Shown here: in pieces, positions 1 to 9,107 of the stretch
Layout of the letters: each line of letters begins with the position of its first letter
Numbering within the stretch: position 1 is the stretch's first letter
Origin: Streptococcus suis
GTDB lineage: Bacteria > Bacillota > Bacilli > Lactobacillales > Streptococcaceae
Length of the DNA: 64,000 nucleotides
Assembly (NCBI RefSeq): GCF_902702775.1
Contig: NZ_LR738724.1
Location: 1,984,001 to 2,048,000 of the forward strand
Reading direction: 5' to 3'
Translations under genes and position numbers: made by a program
The notes under the pieces: generated by a model
What the model was told of the DNA's origin: nothing
The model's input: only the letters and a program-made list of their open reading frames with translations
Databases searched by the model: none

Positions 1-645
1 ACCATTCCCAAAATAGGCGTTATTGAGATACATGGTCAAAATTTCTTGCTTGCTGTACTTTTTATTGATTTCCAGAGCCAAAAAGAATTCTCGAGCCTTT
101 CGACTGATGGTCTGATCCTGAGTTAGAAAGGCATTTTTTGCCAATTGCTGGGTAATAGTTGAACCACCTCCAGACCGACCTAACGTCAAGGCAGCCAAAA
201 TTGTACGCTGGTAATTAATGCCTGAATTTTTGTAGAAGCTCCGATCTTCTGTAGCGATGACGGCATTCTCTAAATTATCGGAGACAGCATCCAGCTCTAC
301 ATAGGTCCCCTTCTGACCTGACAATGTCCCAGCTTCCGCACCATCTTTATCATAAATAATCGTTGTGGCTTTTAGCGCCTGCTGTAAATCACCAACATTA
401 GCTGTCTTTGCAAGGAAAAATAGATAGCCACCTACTGTAAGAACTGTCAGGACCATTAAAATGATTAAAATTTTAGTCAGTTGGTAACGCCGCCAAAATT
501 TACGAATCGGCTCCGGAATACGTGATTTTTTCTTTGGTTTATCAACAGAGCCACGATTTCCCCTGCGGCGACGGCTAGGTAGGTCTTCATGATCAATTTG
601 GAAATCTTCTGGAACTTCAATCGGCTGATGTTGCAAATCGTCCAT
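1..645 (-). CDS. pbp2a: Class A penicillin-binding protein 2a, N-terminal part (cut by window edge)
   Basis: Bifunctional peptidoglycan glycosyltransferase/transpeptidase at the outer face of the membrane; only the first 215 codons are in the window. The start at 645 follows a good ribosome site (AAGAGG). Residues 1-50 are cytoplasmic and rich in Arg/Lys, about 56-79 form one membrane anchor, and the GT51 glycosyltransferase domain follows with ATEDRSF (catalytic Glu near 133) and GGGSTITQQLAKN near 159. The sequence around IRKFWRRY and the anchor matches streptococcal PBP2a as I recall it. The transpeptidase domain lies outside the window. Confidence 0.9.
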   Translation of the reverse strand, partial: MDDLQHQPIEVPEDFQIDHEDLPSRRRRGNRGSVDKPKKKSRIPEPIRKFWRRYQLTKILIILMVLTVLTVGGYLFFLAKTANVGDLQQALKATTIIYDKDGAEAGTLSGQKGTYVELDAVSDNLENAVIATEDRSFYKNSGINYQRTILAALTLGRSGGGSTITQQLAKNAFLTQDQTISRKAREFFLALEINKKYSKQEILTMYLNNAYFGNG

Positions 646-675
646 ACTTTACCTCTTTCTAGTGAATTTTGTACC

Positions 676-681
676 ATTATA
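676..681 (-). promoter_or_regulatory. -10 element of the pbp2a promoter
   Basis: TATAAT on the minus strand, 31 bases upstream of the pbp2a start codon. No convincing -35 is seen 17 bases further up. Confidence 0.5.
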
Positions 682-797
682 CACCATTTCGTAAAAACTA
701 GCAGAAAAAAGCCTGCGATAACTTGTGATAACAGACAGGGAATTTTTTCAAAAAATATGATAAAATAGGGTCATTCTGAACAAAGAAGAGGATTCCC

Positions 798-1766
798 ATG
801 ACACAAGTATATGATATTACCATCATCGGTGGCGGACCTGTCGGTCTCTTCGCCGCCTTCTACGCCCACCTCCGTCAAGCCAAGGTCAAAATCATTGACT
901 CCCTTCCCCAACTGGGTGGCCAGCCTGCCATTCTCTATCCCGAAAAGGCCATTTTAGACATTCCCGCCTTTCCCAGCCTGACAGGACAGGAGTTGACCGA
1001 CAACCTCCTCGCCCAGCTGGCTCCATTTGACACCACCATCTGCCTCAATGAAACCCTGACTGCTATTGAACCTGGGGAAACCATTACCCTAAGGACCAAC
1101 AAGGGCAGCCACCAGACCAAGACCCTGATTATCGCTATGGGTGGCGGGGCCTTCAAGCCACGTCCGCTGGAGATTGATGGTGCTGACAGATTTGACAACG
1201 TCCACTACCACGTGTCCAACATCCAGCAGTATGCCGACAAGGACATCGTCGTCTTGGGTGGCGGTGACTCTGCGGTCGATTGGTCCCTGGCCTTTGAAAA
1301 AATCGCCAAGACCACTCACATCGTCCACCGTCGTGACAACTTCCGAGCCCTCGAGCACAGCGTGGAAGAGCTCAAGCAGTCCAGCGTCAGCATCCACACA
1401 CCTTTTGTCCCTAAAGAGCTTTCTGGGGGAAATGGCAGAGCTTCTAGCATTCATTTTGACAAGGTTAAGAGCGAGGACAAGCTCAGCCTGTCTTTCGACC
1501 ACCTCTTTGTCAACTACGGTTTCAAATCATCTGTCGGTACGCTGAAAGAATGGGGACTGGAACTCAATCGCCACCGCATCGTGGTCAACAGCAAGCAAGA
1601 AACTTCTGTTCCTGGTATCTATGCCATCGGTGACTGTTGTTTCTATGAAGGAAAGGTTGATCTGATTGCGACTGGACTGGGCGAAGCCCCAACCGCCGTC
1701 AACAATGCCATGAACTACCTCAATCCAAATGAAAAAGTGCAACCCAAGCACTCAACCAGCCTATAA
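798..1766 (+). CDS. Ferredoxin/flavodoxin--NADP reductase, thioredoxin-reductase-like
   Basis: Flavoenzyme of 322 residues moving electrons between NADPH and ferredoxin or flavodoxin (type 2 FNR). It has an N-terminal FAD-binding Rossmann motif (IIGGGPVGLFAA, about 9-20), a central NADP-binding motif (VVLGGGDSAVDW, about 152) and the C-terminal FAD motif IYAIGDC near 275. The redox-active CxxC of true thioredoxin reductases is absent, which separates it from TrxB. The start follows GAAGAGG. The next gene begins one base after its stop, so the two are probably co-transcribed. Confidence 0.88.
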   Translation: MTQVYDITIIGGGPVGLFAAFYAHLRQAKVKIIDSLPQLGGQPAILYPEKAILDIPAFPSLTGQELTDNLLAQLAPFDTTICLNETLTAIEPGETITLRTNKGSHQTKTLIIAMGGGAFKPRPLEIDGADRFDNVHYHVSNIQQYADKDIVVLGGGDSAVDWSLAFEKIAKTTHIVHRRDNFRALEHSVEELKQSSVSIHTPFVPKELSGGNGRASSIHFDKVKSEDKLSLSFDHLFVNYGFKSSVGTLKEWGLELNRHRIVVNSKQETSVPGIYAIGDCCFYEGKVDLIATGLGEAPTAVNNAMNYLNPNEKVQPKHSTSL

Positions 1767-1767
1767 G

Positions 1768-2634
1768 ATGAAAATTGACATTCGCATTCCCCAAGCCTTT
1801 CCACAACTGACTGTTAAGGAAGTCTTGGAAGATTATTTTCTCATTCCCAGAAAAATCCGCCACTTCCTCCGCACCAAGAAGCATGTCCGTGTCAACGGCG
1901 AACTGATTAACTGGCAGAGTCCGATTGCTGCAGGCGACCTGCTAGAATTGACCTTTGACCAGGAAGATTATCCTGAAAAAAGTATTCCTCTAGGACAGGC
2001 GGACTTGGTAGAGGAACTCTATCAAGATGAGCATTTGATTATCGTCAACAAGCCCGAAGGCATGAAAACCCACGGCAATGAGCCTACTGAAATCGCCCTG
2101 CTCAACCATGTATCTGCCTATGTCGGTCAGACCTGCTATGTGGTCCACAGGCTGGATATGGAAACCAGCGGAGCCATTCTCTTTGCCAAAAATCCTTTTA
2201 TCCTGCCCATTCTCAATCGGATTTTGGAAGACAAGGTCATCTACCGTGACTATCTGGCCCTCTGCCAAGGGCAGCTAAGAAAGACAGACTGGACTATCAC
2301 TGATAAAATCGGACGGGACCGACACGACCGCAGAAAGCGGGTGGTCGACAACCGCAAGGGACAGGCTGCTTTGACCCAAGTCCATCTCTTGAAGACCCTT
2401 GGCAAAAATAGTTTGGTTACCTGTCGCCTCCAGACAGGGCGGACACATCAGATTCGGGTGCATTTGTCCCATCATGGTCATGCCCTAATCGGAGACCCTC
2501 TTTACAGTCGAATCACAGCACCCCGCCTCATGCTCCATGCCCAAAAACTCAGCTTGACCCACCCGCTGACCCTCGAAGAAATCAGCGTGGAAGCACGGTC
2601 GGAGAGTTTTGAAAGAATAGTAAAAAAGAGCTGA
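1768..2634 (+). CDS. RluA-family RNA pseudouridine synthase
   Basis: Converts uridine to pseudouridine in structured RNA, probably rRNA. It is 288 residues from the ATG at 1768, which lies one base past the stop of the reductase gene; no independent ribosome site is evident, so translation is probably coupled. A start at 1729 would overlap the upstream gene by 38 bases and also lacks a site. The N-terminal part looks S4-like (RHFLRTKKHVRVNGE). The catalytic motif is HRLDMETSG with the essential Asp near residue 129, and GRTHQIRVHLSHHGHALIGD follows near 225. RluD, RluA and YlyB-type specificity cannot be separated by eye. Confidence 0.88.
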   Translation: MKIDIRIPQAFPQLTVKEVLEDYFLIPRKIRHFLRTKKHVRVNGELINWQSPIAAGDLLELTFDQEDYPEKSIPLGQADLVEELYQDEHLIIVNKPEGMKTHGNEPTEIALLNHVSAYVGQTCYVVHRLDMETSGAILFAKNPFILPILNRILEDKVIYRDYLALCQGQLRKTDWTITDKIGRDRHDRRKRVVDNRKGQAALTQVHLLKTLGKNSLVTCRLQTGRTHQIRVHLSHHGHALIGDPLYSRITAPRLMLHAQKLSLTHPLTLEEISVEARSESFERIVKKS

Positions 2635-2650
2635 AAACCAGCTCTTTTTT
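2622..2650. terminator. Bidirectional terminator between the pseudouridine synthase gene and purR
   Basis: AAAAGAGCTG and CAGCTCTTTT form a 10-bp stem with a 5-base loop. It has a T run on the plus side and an A run on the other, so it can serve both convergent genes. It overlaps the stop codon of the plus-strand gene. Confidence 0.85.
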
Positions 2651-2659
2651 GCATGTATG

Positions 2660-3472
2660 TTATTCAAAAATATTTCCCAACTCTACATCAACTCGGTTTT
2701 CCTTGACATTGATGTCGGTCACAGCGAGCAAAGATTTGTAGTTAGCTACGCTACGGTCCCCTTTTTGGTTTTCCGCAAAGACAGCCACGCCTACCAAGGT
2801 TGAGTCAAACTCAGACAAAAGGCTAATCATACCATTGATGGTGCCACCATTTTTCAAGAAGTCATCGACGATTAAGACACGGCTTCCTGCCTTCAAACTA
2901 CGCTTGGACAGAAACATCTTTTCGATACGGTCGCTAGATCCTGACACATAGTTGACAGAAACGGTTGAACCTTCTGTGATTTTCAAATCACGGCGCACAA
3001 TAACAAACGGTACATTAAGGACATTGGCAACAGCATTGGCCAAAGGGACACCCTTAGTCGCAACTGTCATGACCGCATCAATCTTTTCATCTTTGAAAGC
3101 ATCTGCAATGATACGACCGACATTTTTCAAAATATGTGGTGTAGACAGCAAGTCAGATGAATAGATATAACCGCCTGGCAAGATACGATTACTTTCGGCC
3201 ATCTGATCACGAAGGGCCTGTGCAATTTCGACGGACTCTGCCTTAGAGATCGATGGAGTAAAAACAACTCCTCCACTGGCACCAGTAATGGTTTCAATAT
3301 GCCCGATAGAGCTTTCCTCAAAAGCCTTTTTAATGATGGCAATATCCTCTGAGATAGATGACTTGGCAGATTCATACTTTTCCGCAAAGGTATTCAAACT
3401 AGTTAATTCATAAGGGTGGTTGATGAGGTAATTGGAAATGACAACCATACGCTCACTTCTTCTTAATTTCAT
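2660..3472 (-). CDS. purR: Purine operon regulator PurR
   Basis: DNA-binding regulator of purine synthesis in Gram-positive bacteria, 270 residues. It combines an N-terminal winged helix (about 1-75, MKLRRSERMVVISNYL) with a C-terminal phosphoribosyltransferase-like domain that senses PRPP (VLIVDDFLKNGGT near 205, the PRPP loop). I chose the start at 3472 because GAGGATG lies 5-6 bases upstream; an in-frame start at 3490 would precede that site. A PurBox-like sequence lies about 50 bases upstream (3520-3535), which suggests autoregulation. Confidence 0.93.
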   Translation of the reverse strand: MKLRRSERMVVISNYLINHPYELTSLNTFAEKYESAKSSISEDIAIIKKAFEESSIGHIETITGASGGVVFTPSISKAESVEIAQALRDQMAESNRILPGGYIYSSDLLSTPHILKNVGRIIADAFKDEKIDAVMTVATKGVPLANAVANVLNVPFVIVRRDLKITEGSTVSVNYVSGSSDRIEKMFLSKRSLKAGSRVLIVDDFLKNGGTINGMISLLSEFDSTLVGVAVFAENQKGDRSVANYKSLLAVTDINVKENRVDVELGNIFE

Positions 3473-3498
3473 AAAATCATCCTCTTTCACTTTTTTCT

Positions 3499-3535
3499 AT
3501 TATATCACAATAAACTACAAAAAGCGAACTTTTTT
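3499..3535 (-). promoter_or_regulatory. purR promoter -10 with a PurBox-like site upstream
   Basis: A TATAAT hexamer occupies 3499-3504 on the minus strand. At 3520-3535 the plus strand reads AAAAGCGAACTTTTTT, with the CGAAC core and A/T flanks expected of streptococcal PurBoxes. Only one clear half-site is present; PurR normally prefers paired sites, so this is tentative. Confidence 0.4.
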
Positions 3536-3573
3536 GATTAAAAAGTCCGTCTTTTTCGTATTTTGTTTATCGC

Positions 3574-4440
3574 TTACATATACCACTTTGGAAGATGATG
3601 ATTAAAATATTCATACCATTCAGAAATCTTCTGCGCTTGCAACTTCATCAATGAAATTTGTTCGGAATCTACTTGTTCTGCCCAAGAAAGAGCGCCTAGA
3701 CTGTTTACTGTTAAGTATAGAGCTAAAAGTCTCCAAAATTCCTCTGGAATAACGCCGTCAAAATAGGCATCTACCTGACCACGCGCAAAGGCTGGAGACA
3801 AATCTGCCGTGAAAATCAAACGGTTGAATTCTTCCCAGGGATCTCCTATGTCGTAGCGATCAAAGTCTAAGATTTTTAGCTTTCCATCTCTTCCCAGTAG
3901 AAAATTCCCTGTATGAAAATCTCCATGATGGTAGGCAATCTGTCTCCCTTCAAGCAAGTGACGATTGGCCTGGACAAAGTCTATCATAGCTTGACCATTT
4001 GGATAGGAATGACTAGTTGCTTGGTAGGCCTTGATTTTACTGTCAATCTTAGCCTGATAAAAACTGTTCCAGTCCCGTTGACTTTGGTCAATCGGTAGGG
4101 CATGCAAGGTTCGCAAAAACTGTCCAGCCTGACAGCCCAAATCATACAAGACAGAATCAGACAGATCGGAAGCCACTTCATTCATGTCCTGACCTTCCAC
4201 CCATTCATAGAGGGTGTAGACTGACAAGTCATCCGCCCAAAAACTTAGTGGCTCTGCCACAGGCAAACCTAGACCAAACAGGTTTTCAACTAACTGAAAC
4301 TCTAATCGCTTAGCCTCATAGGCTGGTCGCTCTGCTATTCTCAACAGACCAAAGCGACCATCTTCTAGCTGGACCTTGTACTTTTGGTCCGTGGACCAGC
4401 CTTTGGTGAGGGGCTGTCGAGACACTATCCTAACTGCCAT
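3574..4440 (-). CDS. Aminoglycoside-phosphotransferase-family kinase
   Basis: Predicted small-molecule kinase of 288 residues with the APH/choline-kinase fold. The catalytic loop YHHGDFHTGNF (about 189-199) and the metal-binding DFDRYD (about 212) are intact. Its ATG overlaps the stop of yhaM by one base (TGATG), so it is translationally coupled as the last gene of the rsgA-rpe-thiN-rmuC-yhaM operon. The family includes antibiotic kinases and metabolic kinases (fructosamine, choline, homoserine type); the housekeeping context argues for a metabolic role. The substrate is unknown. Confidence 0.8.
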   Translation of the reverse strand: MAVRIVSRQPLTKGWSTDQKYKVQLEDGRFGLLRIAERPAYEAKRLEFQLVENLFGLGLPVAEPLSFWADDLSVYTLYEWVEGQDMNEVASDLSDSVLYDLGCQAGQFLRTLHALPIDQSQRDWNSFYQAKIDSKIKAYQATSHSYPNGQAMIDFVQANRHLLEGRQIAYHHGDFHTGNFLLGRDGKLKILDFDRYDIGDPWEEFNRLIFTADLSPAFARGQVDAYFDGVIPEEFWRLLALYLTVNSLGALSWAEQVDSEQISLMKLQAQKISEWYEYFNHHLPKWYM

Positions 4441-5381
4441 CAGTCGATATTGGGCTTATAAAAGGCTCGGTTATCCATGGCAAAGATGCGGTTGGTCATC
4501 TCACCTGGGCCGACCTTGTCCAAGGCCGATAGCATCATCATCATTTCCGCATCAATGTTGTCAATCATGTGGAGGATTTCCGCCTCCATAATCTGCGGAC
4601 GGACTGGGCTACCATATTCCAAGAGACCGTGGTGGCTGAGGATAACGTGACGCAGAACAGTCACTTCCTCCAGACTGTCATCGATGCCCAATTCCATCAA
4701 GACCTTGGTAATCTCTTCATCAATCAAGGAAATGTGTCCAATCAAATTGCCACGGACAGTGTAGCCTGTGTTATCAGGACCTGTCAGTTCAATCACTTTG
4801 GCTAGATCATGAAGCATGATTCCTGCAAAGAGCAGGCTCTTGTTGAGCTGAGGATAGATGTCACCAATTTTATCTGCCAAGCGGACCATGGTCGCTGTAT
4901 GGAAGGACAAACCTGAATAGAAGGCATGGTGATTGGTCTTGGCCGCTGGATAGGAATAAAATTCCTTGTCGTACTTGCTGTAAAGAGCACGGACAATCCT
5001 CTGCCAAGTGGCATTTTCAATACGGAAAATCATCTGGCTCAGATAGTCCTTGGTGTCATTGACATCCACCGGTGGCTTTTCCTTGAAATCAGCAGGGTCA
5101 TTGGGTTCGCCAGCTTTTGGCAAACGGAGAACCAATTGATTGACTTGCGGGGTATTGTTATAAACTTCACGGCGTCCCTGCACGTGAACAACTGTCCCAG
5201 CAGTAAAATCCTTGATTTTCCCTGGCTGGGCGTCCCAGACCTTGCCTTCAATTTCACCAGTATCATCCTGGAAGGTCAGGGCGAGGTAATCTTTGCCAGC
5301 TCGTGTTTGACGGACATCAGCTGTTTTAATAAGATAAAATCCTTCGAAGAATTCATCTTTTTTCATTTGGTTAATTTTCAT
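4440..5381 (-). CDS. yhaM: 3'-5' exoribonuclease YhaM (Cbf-type)
   Basis: Exoribonuclease of 313 residues that trims RNA 3' ends in Firmicutes. An N-terminal OB-fold (about 12-90, DYLALTFQDDTGEIEGKVW) binds nucleic acid and a central HD domain (HAFYSGLSFHTATM near 155; MLHDLAKVIE near 190) carries the metal ligands. I chose the ATG at 5381 because GAGGAAG lies 3-4 bases upstream; an in-frame start at 5393 is possible. Its 5' end overlaps the end of rmuC and its 3' end overlaps the kinase gene, so the whole block is coupled. Confidence 0.9.
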   Translation of the reverse strand: MKINQMKKDEFFEGFYLIKTADVRQTRAGKDYLALTFQDDTGEIEGKVWDAQPGKIKDFTAGTVVHVQGRREVYNNTPQVNQLVLRLPKAGEPNDPADFKEKPPVDVNDTKDYLSQMIFRIENATWQRIVRALYSKYDKEFYSYPAAKTNHHAFYSGLSFHTATMVRLADKIGDIYPQLNKSLLFAGIMLHDLAKVIELTGPDNTGYTVRGNLIGHISLIDEEITKVLMELGIDDSLEEVTVLRHVILSHHGLLEYGSPVRPQIMEAEILHMIDNIDAEMMMMLSALDKVGPGEMTNRIFAMDNRAFYKPNID

Positions 5382-6609
5382 TATCTTCCTCATCTAATGG
5401 GGACAGGCCAAGCAGTCCCTTGGTTTGGTCATCTTCGTACAGGTCAATGGTACGAAGACTACGCTCGATAGCGTTGGTGCGAGTGGTTAGGAGTTTGTCA
5501 ATATTGCTGCTGGCTTGATTGAGTTGTTTCTGAGCCTTAAGTAAGAGGTCAGAAAACTTGCCAAATTCCAGCTTGACATTGCCCAAGACCTTGGAAATAT
5601 CATCGGCCGACCGTTGAATGTTGAGGGTCTTAAAGCCGACGGAGAGGGAATTGAGCAGGGCAGAAAGGGTAGTCGGTCCTGCTACCACGATATTTTCCTG
5701 ACGGCGTAGGTCATCAAAGAAAATGGGATTGCGGACCACCTCTGAATACAGCCCTTCGGTTGGCAGAAAGAGCACACCAAAATTAGTCGTTTCAGGCGGA
5801 TTGAGGTACTTGCTCTGAATATCCTTGGCAAAACGTTTAATAGCCGCCAAGAGATTTTTGCGATGGAGGTCAATCTGGTCCTTGTCCCCACTTTCGTAAG
5901 CATCCTCCAAGCGGTAGTAATCCGCCAGCGGAAACTTGGAATCGATTGGCAAGTAAATATAATCTCCTTCCGTCCGTCCTGGTAGCTTGACCGCATACTC
6001 CACGCGCTCACTAGAGCCTGAAACCGTGGCAAACTCTCGCTCATATTGGCTAGGTGTCAAAATATCCTCGATAATCTGTCCCAGCTGCAATTCACCCATG
6101 ATGCCACGGGTTTTGGTGCCAGACAGCACCTTGTTAAGACTACCCACATCACGCGCCACCGTCTGCATTTCGCCCAGACCACGATTGACTGACTCCAACT
6201 GCTTGGACACCGTTTCAAAGGAGGCTTGTAGGCGGGTTTGCAGGGTTTTCTCCAGCTTTTCCTCGACCGTCTGCCGCATCTCTTCCAGGCGTTTTTCATT
6301 GGACTCCTGAATGGCCTGCAAACGGCGGTCGGTGGCATCTCGCGTTTCCAAGTGGCTCTTATTCAGCTCTTGACGGATGTCGGTTAGCTGTTGGTAAAGC
6401 TCCGTGCGGAGTCTTTCCACTTCCTGATGAATGGCTTGCTGCTGTTTGAGAGTTGCATTTTCTAGTTGATAGCTGAGCTGATCAGACAAGTTGTCTGCTG
6501 TGTCTTCTGCCTGATCTTGCAAAAGCAGGGCCAAGCTCTGCCATTTTCCATAAAGAAAAACCAAGGCAATCAAGACCAGTATCAGCAAAATAAGTAATAC
6601 AATATCCAT
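5371..6609 (-). CDS. rmuC: DNA recombination protein RmuC homologue
   Basis: Membrane-anchored protein of 412 residues. Residues 1-25 form a transmembrane segment, about 35-165 are a long charged coiled coil (QQQAIHQEVERLRTELYQQL), and the C-terminal two thirds carry the RmuC nuclease-like domain (GIMGELQLGQIIEDIL; IYLPIDSKFPLADYYRL near 225). In E. coli RmuC limits inversions at short repeats; the exact biochemical role is unsettled. Its start codon abuts the thiN stop, and its own stop lies inside the start region of yhaM. Confidence 0.88.
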   Translation of the reverse strand: MDIVLLILLILVLIALVFLYGKWQSLALLLQDQAEDTADNLSDQLSYQLENATLKQQQAIHQEVERLRTELYQQLTDIRQELNKSHLETRDATDRRLQAIQESNEKRLEEMRQTVEEKLEKTLQTRLQASFETVSKQLESVNRGLGEMQTVARDVGSLNKVLSGTKTRGIMGELQLGQIIEDILTPSQYEREFATVSGSSERVEYAVKLPGRTEGDYIYLPIDSKFPLADYYRLEDAYESGDKDQIDLHRKNLLAAIKRFAKDIQSKYLNPPETTNFGVLFLPTEGLYSEVVRNPIFFDDLRRQENIVVAGPTTLSALLNSLSVGFKTLNIQRSADDISKVLGNVKLEFGKFSDLLLKAQKQLNQASSNIDKLLTTRTNAIERSLRTIDLYEDDQTKGLLGLSPLDEEDNEN

Positions 6610-7242
6610 CTAATTCTTATCCTTACTGTAGATAAGGACCACGTAGCCCTTATCCAGTTGAATGTCTATATCTCTATCTATAAATTCGTTAGAGGAATAG
6701 CATTTTTTGAAAAAATAATTGCTGGCATCCAGCGGGTACTTGGCATGACGAATGGTCAGGCGGCTCTGGTCCGACGGCATAAAGGAAATGTACTTCATAC
6801 CAGCAATCGGTGACAAACGGTGCTGACCTGCAGGTCGAAAACGGACGATGTTCTGACTGTCCACCAATTCAATCTGCTCCATATAGGTTGCCAAGTCAGG
6901 CTCTGCAGCCAGAAAGAGATTGGCCATCATATGATCCATGCGGCCACCCAAGGCACCGTATATGCGAACCTGGGCCTGCGGATATGCCTTGAAGATTTCC
7001 TTTAAAGCCAGCTCCAAATCTGTATCATCTTTTTCAGCAGGAGCTTGCAAAAAACACTCTGCTTGATCCTTTATCCACCCTAACTCTTCAGGCGTCACCG
7101 AGTCAAAATCACCCATGGCCCAGTCAAGAGGCAGGGAATGGTCCAGAAGACGAAGAGAGCCTGCATCTACCCCCACATAGAGGTCGGCAGGCTCAGGAAG
7201 GCAGTCAAAGGAACCGCCTGCAATAACAGCAATCTTAATCAT
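6610..7242 (-). CDS. thiN: Thiamine pyrophosphokinase
   Basis: Transfers pyrophosphate from ATP to thiamine to give thiamine diphosphate; 210 residues, normal for the bacterial ThiN type. Characteristic segments are VGVDAGSLRLL (22-32), AMGDFDSVTPEEL (42-54), EKDDTDLELAL (70-80) and GALGGRMDHMMANL (about 95-108). It overlaps the end of rpe by eight bases and touches rmuC, so it is in the middle of the coupled operon. Confidence 0.9.
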   Translation of the reverse strand: MIKIAVIAGGSFDCLPEPADLYVGVDAGSLRLLDHSLPLDWAMGDFDSVTPEELGWIKDQAECFLQAPAEKDDTDLELALKEIFKAYPQAQVRIYGALGGRMDHMMANLFLAAEPDLATYMEQIELVDSQNIVRFRPAGQHRLSPIAGMKYISFMPSDQSRLTIRHAKYPLDASNYFFKKCYSSNEFIDRDIDIQLDKGYVVLIYSKDKN

Positions 7243-7894
7243 GGAGGGCCGCTCTCAATTTGGCAACGTTGGCATCCAAGTCTCCTTTGAAGAGATAGGA
7301 ACCAGCCACAAAGACATTGGCACCCGCATTTTTGGCTGAATGAATGGTCTTGTCGTCAATCCCGCCGTCCACTTCGATGTCAAAGTTCAAGCCTTTGGCT
7401 TCACGGAGTTTGACCAAGGCCTCAATCTTCTCAGCCACTTCTGGGATGTAGGCTTGTCCACCAAAACCTGGGTTGACCGTCATGAGCAGAACCTGATCCA
7501 CCAAGTTAAGCACAGGCTCAATGGTCACAAGAGGTGTACCTGGATTGATGACCACACCCACCTTCATACCAGCGGCACGGATTTTCTGCAAGGTCCCATG
7601 CAGGTGAACCGTTGCTTCTGCATGAATGGTTAAAATATCTGCACCCGCACGTGCAAAGGTCTCAATATGATTTTCAGGATTGGACACCATGAGATGGCAA
7701 TCAAAAACCAGCTTGCTGTGGGGACGCATAGCCGCAACCACATCCGCCCCAAAGCTAATATTTGGCACAAAATGACCGTCCATGACATCAATGTGCACAT
7801 ACTCCACACCTGTCTTTTCTAGACGTTTGAGCTCTTTTTCAAAATTTGCATAATCTGCCGCCAAAATAGACGGTGCAATCTTATAATGTGACAT
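7235..7894 (-). CDS. rpe: Ribulose-phosphate 3-epimerase
   Basis: Interconverts ribulose-5-phosphate and xylulose-5-phosphate in the pentose phosphate pathway. It is 219 residues with the complete TIM-barrel: KIAPSILAADYANFEKEL (N-terminus), HIDVMDGHFVPNISFG near 35-50 (metal-binding His/Asp), HLMVSNPENHI near 67, MTVNPGFGGQAYIPEV near 138 and EVDGGI near 175. It lies 14 bases downstream of rsgA. Confidence 0.96.
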   Translation of the reverse strand: MSHYKIAPSILAADYANFEKELKRLEKTGVEYVHIDVMDGHFVPNISFGADVVAAMRPHSKLVFDCHLMVSNPENHIETFARAGADILTIHAEATVHLHGTLQKIRAAGMKVGVVINPGTPLVTIEPVLNLVDQVLLMTVNPGFGGQAYIPEVAEKIEALVKLREAKGLNFDIEVDGGIDDKTIHSAKNAGANVFVAGSYLFKGDLDANVAKLRAALHD

Positions 7895-7908
7895 ACAGAA
7901 CCAACTTT

Positions 7909-8784
7909 CTATTTGAATTTCTTACTTACCTTGGTATAGGTTTCGCGCTGATTTTGGATTTCGCTGAGGAATTGGAGATAATTGTCAAAGCGACTTTGGG
8001 AAATGGCAGAGCTGGCAACAGCTTCCTTGACCGCACAATCCGGCTCATGGGTATGGGTACAGGTCCTAAATTTGCAGTCCTGGCTGCTTTCCGCAATCTC
8101 TGGGAAACAATCTGTCAGAGCCTCAGCCTCCTTGACTTCATAGTCTAAGGATGAAAAACCTGGCGTATCCGCAATTTTCCCACCGAAGACATTGTAGAAG
8201 CTGACCGCACGAGTGGTATGACGACCACGCCCCAGACTATCTGAAATCGCCCCTGTTTCCAAGGCTAATTCTGGTGCAATGCGGTTGAGTAGGGTTGATT
8301 TTCCAACCCCTGTCTGCCCCATAAAGACCGTCACCTTATCCTGCAATAATGGCGTCAATTCCTCCAAACTATAGACAAATGGATAGCCAATTTTCTCATA
8401 GATAGCCTTGAAGGCATCCATCTCCGCCCGATCTTCTACCAAGTCCATCTTAGAGATATAGATAATGGGATCCATGTCCTTCTGTTCCAAAAGCACTAGG
8501 AAACGATCTAGTAGATTGGCATTAAAATCAGGCTCCTTGGCCGACATGATAACCACCGCCTGATCAATATTGACGATAGGAGGTCGAACCAAGCTATTTT
8601 TTCGCTCATGAATCTTTAAAATGTAGCCTTCTGAATTTTCCTCCGCAGAAAAGTCCACAAAATCACCCACATAGGGCGTTTGGCCTTTCTTACGAAAATT
8701 TCCTCTGGCTCTGGTTTGATAAATCTGTCCATTCGCCTCGACATAGTAAAAACCAGCCAAGGCCTTGATTATTCTTCCTTGCAA
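7909..8784 (-). CDS. rsgA: Ribosome small subunit GTPase RsgA
   Basis: Circularly permuted GTPase that checks late 30S assembly; 291 residues. It has an N-terminal OB-fold ([23 protein letters not shown]), G4-like YISKMDL near 114, the P-loop [14 protein letters not shown] near 160, the G3 element DTPGFSSLD near 200 and a C-terminal zinc finger [14 protein letters not shown] near 240. The start codon is TTG, with AAAGGAG six bases upstream; no ATG fits. First gene of the housekeeping operon running to 3574. Confidence 0.94.
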   Translation of the reverse strand: MQGRIIKALAGFYYVEANGQIYQTRARGNFRKKGQTPYVGDFVDFSAEENSEGYILKIHERKNSLVRPPIVNIDQAVVIMSAKEPDFNANLLDRFLVLLEQKDMDPIIYISKMDLVEDRAEMDAFKAIYEKIGYPFVYSLEELTPLLQDKVTVFMGQTGVGKSTLLNRIAPELALETGAISDSLGRGRHTTRAVSFYNVFGGKIADTPGFSSLDYEVKEAEALTDCFPEIAESSQDCKFRTCTHTHEPDCAVKEAVASSAISQSRFDNYLQFLSEIQNQRETYTKVSKKFK

Positions 8785-8906
8785 TGAAGACTCCTTTGTG
8801 TGTACTTGTTCCTATTATACCAAATTTCCTAGGAAAAAAGGAGCAGGAAAGAACTCGAACCTTAATAAAAGAGCGCGTCACCCATTTCACGTTTCAAGTT
8901 GTTGAG

Positions 8907-9103
8907 CTGAAACAGTCTATTCCCAGACTGTTTCAGTCCCACCCCCGCACAGCTCAAACTGTCTGGGAGACAGTTTGAGGTTGGAGATAAGGCGAACTTT
9001 GTTCGCAGCAGTCGTAATGGTTAGATTTGGAGTGTAAAACACGAACTGCTGAGATTTGCTTTGCAAATCTTATCTCCAACCTCTAACAATCAATCTGATT
9101 GTT
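8907..9103. repeat. Array of stem-loops including a three-armed palindromic element
   Basis: Consecutive inverted repeats fill the rsgA/tRNA-Leu gap. They are a 12-bp stem at 8907-8918/8925-8936, a 12-bp stem at 8953-8964/8968-8979 and an 8-bp stem at 9085-9092/9096-9103. Between the last two, a perfect 13-bp outer stem (8977-8989 with 9071-9083) encloses three arms: 8992-8997/9001-9006, 9007-9012/9045-9050 and 9052-9059/9063-9070. The outer stem competes with the second hairpin for 8977-8979. No open reading frame is convincing. It may be a modular intergenic repeat or a structured RNA. Confidence 0.7.
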
Positions 9104-9107
9104 GGAG

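Noticed and set aside
8977..9103. CRISPR-like repeats
   Set aside because: The repeats are inverted, not direct, with no regular spacers; no cas genes in the window.
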